From: Anaerolineae bacterium
GTDB lineage: Bacteria > Chloroflexota > Anaerolineae > 4572-78 > J111
NCBI GenBank assembly: GCA_020433785.1
Contig: JAGRCC010000099.1
Coordinates: 1-5,416, forward strand
Length of the DNA stretch: 5,416 nt
Direction: 5' to 3'
The notes beneath the pieces were generated by a model. It worked only from the letters and a program-made list of their open reading frames with translations, was not told the origin of the DNA and did no database searches. Shown here piece by piece: positions 1 to 5,416 of this stretch. Within the stretch, counting starts at the first letter, position 1. Every line of letters begins with the position of its first letter. The position numbers and the translations under genes were made by a program.

Positions 1-1700
1 CCGTGGCTCTATTTTTACAACGCGCCCACCGCATTAACTCCAACCTAACCCTGACTGACCAAGACAAACGTGATATCGCTCGCATTTGTCGTCTTCTGGA
101 AGGCATACCACTGGCCATTGAACTGGCCGCTGCTTGGGTGCGGGTCCTGTCTTGCCGGGAGATCACCATCGAGATAGAGCAGATGTACGCTGCCCACAAA
201 AATCTCGATTTTTTGGCCACATCACTCCGTGATATACCACCACGGCACCGGACGCTGCGCGGCGTCTTTGAGCATTCCTGGCAGCTTCTTGCTACCGAAG
301 AGAAGCGGGTTTTTTGTCGATTATCGGTTTTTCGAGGTGGAGGTCAGCGAGACGCTATCGAATGGGTCGCAGAAGCAAGATTGATGTTGATTACCGCTCT
401 GGTCGATAAGTCATTGTTAACGAGAAATGCTTTTGGCCGATACGAAATGCATGAACTACTACGACAGTATGCGGCTGAGAAGTTGAATGATGTTTGGCAA
501 GAGGAACGGGATGTTCAGGATCGTCACTGCGCCTATTATACTACCTTTTTAAAGCAACGGGAAACCCGGCTTAAAGGTATCGATCAAGAAGAAATTCTGG
601 GCGAAATTGCCAGGGAAATTGAAAATATTCGAACTGCCTGGCATTGGGCAGTCACACAAGGCAAAATCAAGGAAATTAGCCATGCGCTGGAAAGTTTAGG
701 CTACTTCTACGCTATGTACAGTTGGTTTCAAGAGGGTGTTGAAGCCTTTGGTCGGGCTACTGAGGTCGTGATCGATGGCTCAGATCCGGACCAAAAATCG
801 CTAATGGGGCGCATCCTCACCTATTTGGGATGGTTTTTCCTGCGCCAGGGACTTTATGAGCAGGCCAGATACCTGTTGGGGCAAAGCCTTGAACTACTGC
901 AAAATTTAAACGATCGAAAAAATTTAGCCGTTGCGCTTAACTATTTAGGTATCTTAGCTGGCGAAGTAGGCAACTCGGCCGAAGCCAACCGCTTCCTGCA
1001 AGAAAGTTTAGACCTGTACCGTGAAACCCAAAACCAGTGGGGCATCGCCTGGACCTTGAGTCATCTGGCCTATCATGCCGGCAGTTCGCTGCATCAACAC
1101 GATGCTGAGGCACTGCTCACCGAAAGCTTGTCGATTTATAAAGCCATCGGCAACAAGCAGGGGATTGCCGTGGCCTTAAATAATTTGGGCTACAATGCTT
1201 ACCTCCAGGGCGACTATACTGTCGCCCAAAAATATTTACAGGAAAGCCTGACTTTACGGCGAGAGATAGGTTTCCCCCGAGGTATCGCGGTCTCGTTAAA
1301 CAACCTTGGCCATGTTTACGAGGCCTTGGGTAACTATCAAACCAGCCAAGCGTATTATCGGGAAAGTTTGGATATTGCCACAGATATCAAAGCGCTGCCG
1401 CTAGCCCTTAGCGCTCTGGGAGGAATAGCTGTTTGCCTGGCTCTTGAGGAAGAAAAGGAGCAGGCGGTTGACATTCTAACATTGGTTTTACACCATCCGG
1501 CCAGCAACAAAGAAACCCTGGATCGAGCCTTCCGAGCGGTGCATAAATTGGCGCCTCAACTGCTGCCCGACAGAACTATTCCCGAATTTACGACCCCTAC
1601 TTCGGCACAAATGGAAAAAGCCGCAGCCCGTTTTAATTCGCTGGTGGCTGAGATTTTGGACGTCAATACAAATACCCGTCATCTAATACCTGAACCGTAG
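1..1700 (+). CDS. STAND-type NB-ARC / winged-helix / TPR regulatory protein, 5'-truncated
   Basis: This is the C-terminal part (about 565 residues) of a large signal-transduction ATPase. The reading frame is open to the left edge, so the GTG at position 3 is very unlikely to be the real start; the P-loop and any N-terminal effector or DNA-binding domain lie outside the window. Counting from that GTG, residues 31-44 carry the GxPLAIELAAA motif that ends the NB-ARC nucleotide-binding module. Residues about 84-162 look like the following winged-helix segment, ending in the family signature MHELLRQYAAEKL (149-161). From about 268 to 460 there are five TPR-like units spaced by 40 residues (starting near 268, 308, 348, 388 and 428), with recurring LNNLG and LQESL motifs, and a weaker sixth unit near 466. 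AfsR/MalT-like proteins use such TPR arrays to sense ligands or partners. The target is unknown. The last 38 bp overlap the convergent AlbA gene. Confidence 0.9.
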   Translation, partial: VALFLQRAHRINSNLTLTDQDKRDIARICRLLEGIPLAIELAAAWVRVLSCREITIEIEQMYAAHKNLDFLATSLRDIPPRHRTLRGVFEHSWQLLATEEKRVFCRLSVFRGGGQRDAIEWVAEARLMLITALVDKSLLTRNAFGRYEMHELLRQYAAEKLNDVWQEERDVQDRHCAYYTTFLKQRETRLKGIDQEEILGEIAREIENIRTAWHWAVTQGKIKEISHALESLGYFYAMYSWFQEGVEAFGRATEVVIDGSDPDQKSLMGRILTYLGWFFLRQGLYEQARYLLGQSLELLQNLNDRKNLAVALNYLGILAGEVGNSAEANRFLQESLDLYRETQNQWGIAWTLSHLAYHAGSSLHQHDAEALLTESLSIYKAIGNKQGIAVALNNLGYNAYLQGDYTVAQKYLQESLTLRREIGFPRGIAVSLNNLGHVYEALGNYQTSQAYYRESLDIATDIKALPLALSALGGIAVCLALEEEKEQAVDILTLVLHHPASNKETLDRAFRAVHKLAPQLLPDRTIPEFTTPTSAQMEKAAARFNSLVAEILDVNTNTRHLIPEP

Positions 1701-2574
1701 CACTGGTCGGGCCAAAATTGAGCTGCGCCAGCCACCATTTGGCCCGCATCCCATCTGAAAAAACCTGAATTCGCATTTGCAGCGATTGTGGTTCGCGAAT
1801 TGTCACTCGAAACGTACCAAACCACTTATTCAGGCCGCGATGAATCGCCTCGGCAAACGAAGAAATATACATATCGTGCTGACTGGGTTGGGACTGCGTT
1901 TTAATCACAAATTTTTCAGCGGTCAATTGATGATCATCGGTCATATCTAAAAACTCGATGGTCATCGCCGTATCTTTGGCCACAGCCATCGCTTCGTTTT
2001 TGGCGAAAATCGGGATAGACCAGATCCACCCGCCCTCGGTTTGTTCCACTTCCATCTGGCCAATGCGCGGTTCAACTTTAGGATGAGCCGCTCGATTCAA
2101 GACATCCCGAATCTCATAATCTTCCATCGGCACCGACTCAAAATTGAAGCGTTTATAATAACGATTAGTACTGCTGACCTGATGAACGGTATCGCTTTGT
2201 GGAATTGAAACGACGTAGGCGACATGCGTAGGAGCACTGTTTAACGACACCGGGGAAATAATAATGCCGCTAATACGTGGTTGAATATTACTGCTGATAA
2301 TTTGCTCAAGCGTCTCCTTAGAACACTCACGCCGGTCAACCGGGCTAAAGGCCGCCGGTCGATGCTTTAACTCAGACACTTCATGCTCGCGGATTCCGTA
2401 AATAATCACTCCACCCGCCGAATTGGCCATAGCCGACACATCTTTGGCGATCTCTTTCGCCCGGCCATTTTTTTTGAGCACTGCATCACCGGCTTTGTAG
2501 TCAAGCGTTAGACTTTCTTCAACCCCCTCGTCGATGTAACGTTGTAACCGCTGTTGGTCCCACTCTCGAGCCAT
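1663..2574 (-). CDS. Schlafen-type AlbA_2 domain protein (putative nucleic-acid-binding protein)
   Basis: This is a complete 303-residue protein. Residues about 12-150 match the Schlafen AlbA_2 fold: a leading acidic pair and basic motif (E19, E20, then LDYK at 24-27), the hallmark helix-turn around SAMANSAGGVIIYGI (47-61), and a late YYKR motif at 139-142. Family members bind nucleic acid, and eukaryotic Schlafens use this fold as a tRNA/rRNA endonuclease. Residues 165-303 do not resemble the ATPase (HATPase_c_4) or winged-helix tail often attached to AlbA_2; I do not recognise this half. It has no signal peptide or membrane segment, so it should be cytoplasmic. The ATG at 2572-2574 is chosen because an in-frame TAA (2590-2592 on the complement) lies 15 nt upstream. 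The Shine-Dalgarno is weak (ACGGGT-like). It has its own promoter upstream and overlaps the STAND gene tail-to-tail, so it is probably a single-gene transcript. A precise function cannot be given. Confidence 0.85.
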   Translation of the reverse strand: MAREWDQQRLQRYIDEGVEESLTLDYKAGDAVLKKNGRAKEIAKDVSAMANSAGGVIIYGIREHEVSELKHRPAAFSPVDRRECSKETLEQIISSNIQPRISGIIISPVSLNSAPTHVAYVVSIPQSDTVHQVSSTNRYYKRFNFESVPMEDYEIRDVLNRAAHPKVEPRIGQMEVEQTEGGWIWSIPIFAKNEAMAVAKDTAMTIEFLDMTDDHQLTAEKFVIKTQSQPSQHDMYISSFAEAIHRGLNKWFGTFRVTIREPQSLQMRIQVFSDGMRAKWWLAQLNFGPTSATVQVLDDGYLY

Positions 2575-2670
2575 AAACTTTACCCGTAATTACGAGCTGC
2601 GCACCATAACCTTTGATCGATTAATAATGTCCTGCGTCCAGTGAATATGCAGCTGGGTTACATGCCCCTA

Positions 2671-2699
2671 ATAATATAGTCCATTTTCAAAACAGTCAA
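2671..2699 (-). promoter_or_regulatory. Sigma70-like promoter of the AlbA_2 gene
   Basis: On the complement strand, TTGACT (2694-2699) is followed after exactly 17 nt by TATTAT (2671-2676). Each box has one mismatch to the sigma70 consensus and the spacer is optimal. Transcription would begin near 2664, giving a leader of about 90 nt before the ATG at 2574. The promoter lies between the terminator of the upstream minus-strand gene and the AlbA start, which fits independent transcription. Confidence 0.7.
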
Positions 2700-2726
2700 T
2701 ACTCATTTCAAGAAGGGACTATCAAT

Positions 2727-2754
2727 AAAAAAGCCGGGAGTATACCCCGGCTTT
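2727..2754 (-). terminator. Rho-independent terminator of the Gfo/Idh oxidoreductase gene
   Basis: A perfect 9-bp inverted repeat (AAAGCCGGG at 2730-2738, CCCGGCTTT at 2746-2754) encloses a 7-nt loop. Read on the minus strand, the GC-rich stem runs into a six-T tract (complement of 2727-2732), the classic intrinsic terminator layout. It starts 21 nt past the stop codon of the oxidoreductase. In the plus direction no T-tract follows the stem, so it acts for the minus strand and insulates the AlbA promoter. Confidence 0.9.
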
Positions 2755-2775
2755 GGTCAGGCTACCTCTCATCGA

Positions 2776-3951
2776 TTAAAACGACACCCATTTTTGGGCG
2801 CTCTGGCTGCTTTCCACCACTTTCTCGATAAATTGCACGCCGCGGGCGCCATCGTACACCGTCGGAAAATCCAACTCCAATTCGGAAGGTTCTCGACCTG
2901 ACAACCGGGCTCGAATGGTGTCGGTGATATTCATATAGATATTGCCAAACGCCTCAAAGAAAGCTTCCGGGTGACCGGACGGCAAGTGAGTCGAACGGTT
3001 GGCAGCCTCGCTCAGATAACCGTTGCCCCGTTTATAGATCTGGGTCGGGCCGCCTTGAGATTTAATGTAGAGCCAGTTAGGATGTTCCTGCTGCCATTCG
3101 AGGCCGGCCTTGGTGCCATAGACCCGAATCTTCAACCCATTTTCTTCGCCCGTCGAAATCTGCGACACCCACAGAACGCCCCGCGCCCCGTTTTTGAAGC
3201 GCAGCAAGACGCTGCCATCATCATCGAGCCGTCGGCCGGGCACAAACGTGTTCAAATCGGCGCAGACGGCGTCGAGTTCCAGGCCGGTAATATAACTCAT
3301 CAAATTCTCGCAGTGCGAACCGATGTCGCCAACAGCGCCGGCAATCCCGGATCGAGCCGGATCGGTGCGCCACTCGGCCTGTTTGGCCCCGGCATCTTCA
3401 ATCTTATTCAGCAACCAATCCTGAGGATACTCAACCACCACCCGCTGGATCTCACCTACTTTGCCGGAGCGCACCCAGTCACGGGCTTCTTTGACCATCG
3501 GATAACCGGTGTAGTTATAGGTGACGCCAAACACCACCTGATTTTCTTCCACGGCCTCGATCAATTTCTGCGCCTGCTCGCTACTGTGAACCATCGGCTT
3601 GTCGAGGACGACGTTAAACCCGGCTTCGACAAAAGCCAAGGCTGGTTCAAAGTGGGCGTGATTGGGGGTGACAATGCTAACAAAATCGATGCGCTCGCCA
3701 TCAGGCAGCGCACTCTCTTTTTCCAGCATCTCTTGCCAGGAGCCGTAGACGCGCTCTAACAACAGATCCTGACCTGATAACTTGGCTTTGCCCGGATCAC
3801 TCGACAGCGCCCCAGCAACAAATTCAGTAAATCCATCGGAAATGGCCGCCCGGCGGTGTACCGCCCCGATGAACGAGTCCCGCCCGCCACCGATCTGGCC
3901 AAACTTTAACTTTCGTTGTAGTTTGCTCGATTCATCTTTACCGCTAACCAT
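2776..3951 (-). CDS. Gfo/Idh/MocA family NAD(P)-dependent oxidoreductase
   Basis: This complete 391-residue protein is of normal length for this dehydrogenase family, which oxidises or reduces sugars, polyols and sugar acids in the cytosol. The N-terminal Rossmann fold is clear: a glycine-rich loop at 20-29 (GGGRDSFIG), the acidic strand region, [14 protein letters not shown] at 91-104, and the catalytic-lysine motif as DKP (K118) rather than the commoner EKP. The C-terminal substrate domain carries GDIGSHCEN (208-216), whose D209 and H213 occupy the usual catalytic Asp/His positions. [12 protein letters not shown] (191-202) and [14 protein letters not shown] (235-248) mark a widespread bacterial subgroup with no single agreed substrate. 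The ATG at 3951 is supported by a strong Shine-Dalgarno and a promoter, and the gene ends in a clear terminator, so it is monocistronic. It is divergent from a GntR regulator, which probably controls it. The family call is firm; the substrate is unknown. Confidence 0.95.
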   Translation of the reverse strand: MVSGKDESSKLQRKLKFGQIGGGRDSFIGAVHRRAAISDGFTEFVAGALSSDPGKAKLSGQDLLLERVYGSWQEMLEKESALPDGERIDFVSIVTPNHAHFEPALAFVEAGFNVVLDKPMVHSSEQAQKLIEAVEENQVVFGVTYNYTGYPMVKEARDWVRSGKVGEIQRVVVEYPQDWLLNKIEDAGAKQAEWRTDPARSGIAGAVGDIGSHCENLMSYITGLELDAVCADLNTFVPGRRLDDDGSVLLRFKNGARGVLWVSQISTGEENGLKIRVYGTKAGLEWQQEHPNWLYIKSQGGPTQIYKRGNGYLSEAANRSTHLPSGHPEAFFEAFGNIYMNITDTIRARLSGREPSELELDFPTVYDGARGVQFIEKVVESSQSAQKWVSF

Positions 3952-3960
3952 AGCTAAAAT

Positions 3961-3967
3961 CTCCTTT
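3961..3967 (-). promoter_or_regulatory. Ribosome binding site of the oxidoreductase gene
   Basis: The complement reads AAAGGAG, a strong Shine-Dalgarno match, with 9 nt between it and the ATG at 3949-3951. This fixes the start codon. Just upstream in the leader is a small tandem of three ATCA units (complement of 3967-3978). Confidence 0.85.
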
Positions 3968-3989
3968 GATTGATTGATACGTGGTCCTA

Positions 3990-4018
3990 TTTATACACCC
4001 AGATAAAACATTTGACAA
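3990..4018 (-). promoter_or_regulatory. Sigma70-like promoter of the oxidoreductase gene (leftward arm of the divergent pair)
   Basis: On the complement strand, TTGTCA (4013-4018) is followed after 17 nt by TATAAA (3990-3995). Each box has one mismatch to consensus. Transcription would start near 3983, leaving a leader of about 30 nt that contains the AAAGGAG ribosome binding site. Its -35 box lies 7 bp from the -35 box of the rightward promoter. Confidence 0.75.
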
Positions 4019-4035
4019 AATATATTTGACAAAAA
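4011..4035. repeat. Direct repeat TTTGACAAAA spanning both divergent -35 boxes
   Basis: TTTGACAAAA occurs at 4011-4020 and again at 4025-4034, with starts 14 bp apart. The right copy contains the TTGACA of the rightward promoter. The left copy, read on the other strand, contains the TTGTCA of the leftward promoter. The repeat may simply reflect the two -35 boxes, or it may be a tandem binding site for a regulator of both promoters. Confidence 0.55.
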
Positions 4036-4054
4036 CCAATACTACTCGTATTAT
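4026..4054 (+). promoter_or_regulatory. Sigma70-like promoter of the GntR / FAD-oxidase operon
   Basis: TTGACA (4026-4031, perfect consensus) and TATTAT (4049-4054, one mismatch) are separated by 17 nt. Transcription would begin near 4061. Any start codon upstream of that, including the first ATG of the open frame at 3981, would therefore lie outside the transcript. This supports a regulator start at 4128 with a leader of about 65 nt. Confidence 0.8.
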
Positions 4055-4090
4055 CTCTCCATACATACGGTATACAGCTCTAATACGAGT
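4044..4090. repeat. 10-bp perfect inverted repeat, candidate operator over the rightward promoter
   Basis: ACTCGTATTA at 4044-4053 is exactly inverted as TAATACGAGT at 4081-4090, with 27 bp between. The left arm covers most of the -10 box and the right arm lies about 20-30 nt into the transcript. Near the centre is a smaller palindrome, ATAC-G-GTAT (4065-4073), close to the predicted start site. Because the left arm is upstream of the transcript, an RNA hairpin is not possible from this promoter; a protein-binding site is the better reading. The GntR regulator encoded just downstream is the natural candidate ligand, by inference only. Confidence 0.5.
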
Positions 4091-4127
4091 TACCCTGAGT
4101 AGATCAGCGAATCCAATTCGAGGCAAT

Positions 4128-4835
4128 ATGACTGTTGATGGCATGAGCAAGTTGGAAGATTATCTGTCCGCTAAAGGCAAAATTGATGGATCCAATTCAC
4201 GCTTATTACGCGAAGCTGCCTACGAGCGATTGTATGAAGCCATCAAACACGCCCAATTGCAGCCGGGCGAACCCCTATCCGAAACACGGCTCTCCAAAGC
4301 CTTAGGCATCAGCCGCACCCCTGTCCGCGAGGCGCTACAGCGACTGGCTAAAGAGGGTCTGGTGCAGGTTATTCCCGGTCGGGCGATTACCATCGCCGCT
4401 CCATCTATTCAGGATGTTTTTGATGCCATTCACGTCCGCGAACTGCTCGAACCGGAACTGGTGCGCCTGGCCGCCGAAGCCATGCCCACCGAAGAAAAGA
4501 CCAAAATGCTCAGTTTAACTCACGAAATGGAGCGAGCCGCCAAAGCCGGCGACCGGCCCCGCTGGTCAAAAGCCGATATCAAATGGCACGAAACCTTATG
4601 TAACGCCTGCCCCAATCATCTCCTCGGCGAAATGGTGATGCAGGCCAGAAATCGCATCTTCACCCAGGCTGCCGATGAGCACGTCCCCGAACAGTATCTC
4701 ATTGAAGGAACGGTTGAACATCTCCAGATTGTCCAGGCTATTCTCAACGGTGAGGGTGAAAAAGCCAAACAAATTACGCTTGATCATATCCGTAATGTCA
4801 GAGAAAACATGGTTAAGCGGTTCTTCCAGTATTAA
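4128..4835 (+). CDS. GntR family transcriptional regulator, FadR subfamily with FCD domain
   Basis: With the ATG at 4128 the protein has 235 residues, normal for this family. Residues about 27-92 form the GntR winged helix: AAYERLYEAIKHAQLQPGE, then SETRLSKALGISRTPVREAL (51-70) with the recognition helix from S62, then a beta wing (EGLVQVIPGRAITIA). Residues about 97-225 form the all-helical FCD effector domain; D150, H154, H198 and H220 match its usual metal-binding Asp/His set, which helps bind small carboxylates. The frame stays open back to 3981, but a near-consensus promoter at 4026-4054 lies inside that extension, so the longer version is rejected. GAGG at 4120-4123 is a modest, close-set ribosome site (4-nt spacer); ATG 4143 is a less likely alternative. 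The gene is divergent from the oxidoreductase and probably heads an operon with the FAD oxidase. Autoregulation and control of both promoters are inferred. Confidence 0.93.
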   Translation: MTVDGMSKLEDYLSAKGKIDGSNSRLLREAAYERLYEAIKHAQLQPGEPLSETRLSKALGISRTPVREALQRLAKEGLVQVIPGRAITIAAPSIQDVFDAIHVRELLEPELVRLAAEAMPTEEKTKMLSLTHEMERAAKAGDRPRWSKADIKWHETLCNACPNHLLGEMVMQARNRIFTQAADEHVPEQYLIEGTVEHLQIVQAILNGEGEKAKQITLDHIRNVRENMVKRFFQY

Positions 4836-4836
4836 T

Positions 4837-4841
4837 AAGGA
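4837..4841 (+). promoter_or_regulatory. Ribosome binding site deciding the GTG start of the FAD oxidase
   Basis: AAGGA lies directly after the regulator stop codon, with 10 nt to the GTG at 4852-4854. The in-frame ATG at 4873 has no comparable site before it, so the GTG is preferred as the start. Confidence 0.65.
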
Positions 4842-4851
4842 AAACCCCACT

Positions 4852-5416
4852 GTGCATCGATTACAGAGTCAGATGATTGAAACCGAATTGGCCGGCATTG
4901 TCGGGCCGGAGTACGTCCTCACCGAAGAAGCCGACCGCACCATTTATGGCGTCGATTACTTCTGGGTGCCGCGTTTGCTCATCGACCGGGGCGAACTGCC
5001 GCCGCTGCCCGATTTCGTCGTCCTGCCGGAAACGGTCGAGCAGCTATCAGCAGTGGTGCGGCTGGCCAATGTCTATAAGATTCCGGTGATTCCTTGGGGC
5101 GGCGGCTCCGGTACGCAGGGTGGTATCGTGCCGGTTTACGGCGGCATCACCGTCGATCTCAAACGCCTCAGCCGCATCATCGACATCGATCCCCAGTCGC
5201 AAACGGTCACAGCTCAAGCCGGGATCAACGGTTTCGATTTGGAATGCGCCCTGAACGAACACGGTTTTATGCTGCCTCACTACCCGGCGTCAGTTCATTC
5301 GGCCACATTAGGCGGCTATTTGGCCGCGCGTGGCTCCGGCACGATCTCGACTAAGTACGGCAAGGCCGAGGATATGGTGTTGACCCTCCAAGTGGTGCTG
5401 CCCAACGGCGACATCA
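4852..5416 (+). CDS. FAD-binding oxidase, GlcD / alkylglycerone-phosphate-synthase-like, 3'-truncated
   Basis: The frame runs without a stop from GTG 4852 off the right edge, giving 188 N-terminal residues of a protein that is usually about 450-550 long. It has the N-terminal half of the PCMH-type FAD fold (FAD_binding_4). PDFVVLPETVEQLSAVVRLA at 53-72 leads into the pyrophosphate-binding loop PWGGGSGTQGG (81-91). GGITVDLKRLSRIIDID (97-113) and TVTAQAGI (118-125) follow, then the second FAD-contact stretch from S147 with TLGG (152-155), RGSGTISTKYGKAEDM (160-175) and VLPNGDI. The GGGSG loop and the RGELPPLPDFVV lead-in recall AGPS-like proteins more than D-lactate dehydrogenases. Family members oxidise 2-hydroxy acids or related substrates; the substrate-binding C-terminus is missing. 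It starts 16 nt after the GntR stop, so the two are probably cotranscribed. An alternative start is ATG 4873. Confidence 0.92.
   Translation, partial: MHRLQSQMIETELAGIVGPEYVLTEEADRTIYGVDYFWVPRLLIDRGELPPLPDFVVLPETVEQLSAVVRLANVYKIPVIPWGGGSGTQGGIVPVYGGITVDLKRLSRIIDIDPQSQTVTAQAGINGFDLECALNEHGFMLPHYPASVHSATLGGYLAARGSGTISTKYGKAEDMVLTLQVVLPNGDI

Noticed and set aside
3..5. GTG at position 3 as the true start of the STAND/TPR protein
   Set aside because: The protein would begin in the middle of the NB-ARC module without a P-loop; the frame is simply cut by the window edge.
1488..1682. 64-codon minus-strand ORF inside the end of the STAND/TPR gene
   Set aside because: It is antisense to coding sequence, overlaps the AlbA C-terminus in another frame, and has no family resemblance.
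2971..3759. 262-codon open frame on the plus strand antisense to the oxidoreductase
   Set aside because: It lies wholly inside a gene with an unmistakable Gfo/Idh protein, its translation shows no recognisable domain, and no ribosome site or promoter serves it; it is a shadow of GC-biased codons.
4012..4017. The left TTGACA as the -35 of a second rightward promoter
   Set aside because: No -10-like hexamer occurs 16-18 nt downstream (the region around 4034-4041 reads ACCAAT-like), so this copy is better explained by the leftward TTGTCA on the other strand.
3981..4127. N-terminal extension of 49 codons on the GntR regulator
   Set aside because: The segment contains both divergent promoters and the predicted transcript start (near 4061), and its translation does not resemble the family N-terminus.
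3944..4150. 68-codon minus-strand ORF across the divergent intergenic region
   Set aside because: It covers the control region and overlaps the ends of both flanking genes, has no domain, and is better explained as open frame in AT-rich regulatory DNA.
4596..4850. 84-codon minus-strand ORF antisense to the GntR gene
   Set aside because: It is the antisense shadow of the FCD domain, with no ribosome site or recognisable domain.
4877..5354. Three short ORFs (4877-5089 plus, 5047-5280 minus, 5094-5354 plus)
   Set aside because: All are out-of-frame or antisense readings within the FAD oxidase, whose continuous frame carries clear FAD-binding motifs.

Overview
The window looks like ordinary chromosome from a free-living bacterium of mid-range GC. 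My best guess is Chloroflexota (Anaerolineae-like): a large STAND/TPR regulator of the AfsR/MalT-like kind, a GntR/FCD regulator, a Gfo/Idh/MocA dehydrogenase and an alkylglycerone-phosphate-synthase-like FAD oxidase are a common mixture there. This placement is inferred from family resemblance, not from a marker gene.

Layout. (1) Positions 1-1700, plus strand: the 3' part of an NB-ARC/winged-helix/TPR protein whose start lies left of the window. (2) 1663-2574, minus strand: a Schlafen-type AlbA_2 domain protein. Its 3' end overlaps the first gene tail-to-tail by 38 bp, and it has its own sigma70-like promoter at 2671-2699. (3) 2730-2754: an intrinsic terminator serving the next minus-strand gene. 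(4) 2776-3951, minus strand: a complete Gfo/Idh/MocA-family NAD(P)-dependent oxidoreductase. (5) 3952-4127: a compact divergent control region with two near-consensus promoters whose -35 boxes are 7 bp apart, plus inverted repeats over the rightward -10 and start site. (6) 4128-4835, plus strand: a GntR-family regulator with an FCD ligand domain. (7) 4852 to the right edge, plus strand: the N-terminal 188 residues of a GlcD/AGPS-type FAD-binding oxidase, starting 16 nt after the regulator stop and so probably in the same operon.

How the genes work together. Genes 4, 6 and 7 look like one metabolic unit: a divergently transcribed dehydrogenase and a flavin oxidase around a regulator that probably binds a small carboxylate or sugar-acid ligand. 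A catabolic pathway for a sugar, polyol or hydroxy acid is the natural reading, but the substrate cannot be read from the sequence. Genes 1 and 2 are separate. Both belong to superfamilies (STAND NTPase, Schlafen AlbA_2) that occur in signalling and in some defence systems, but their convergent orientation gives no operon support for a joint system. I found no RNA gene, CRISPR array, insertion sequence or att site.
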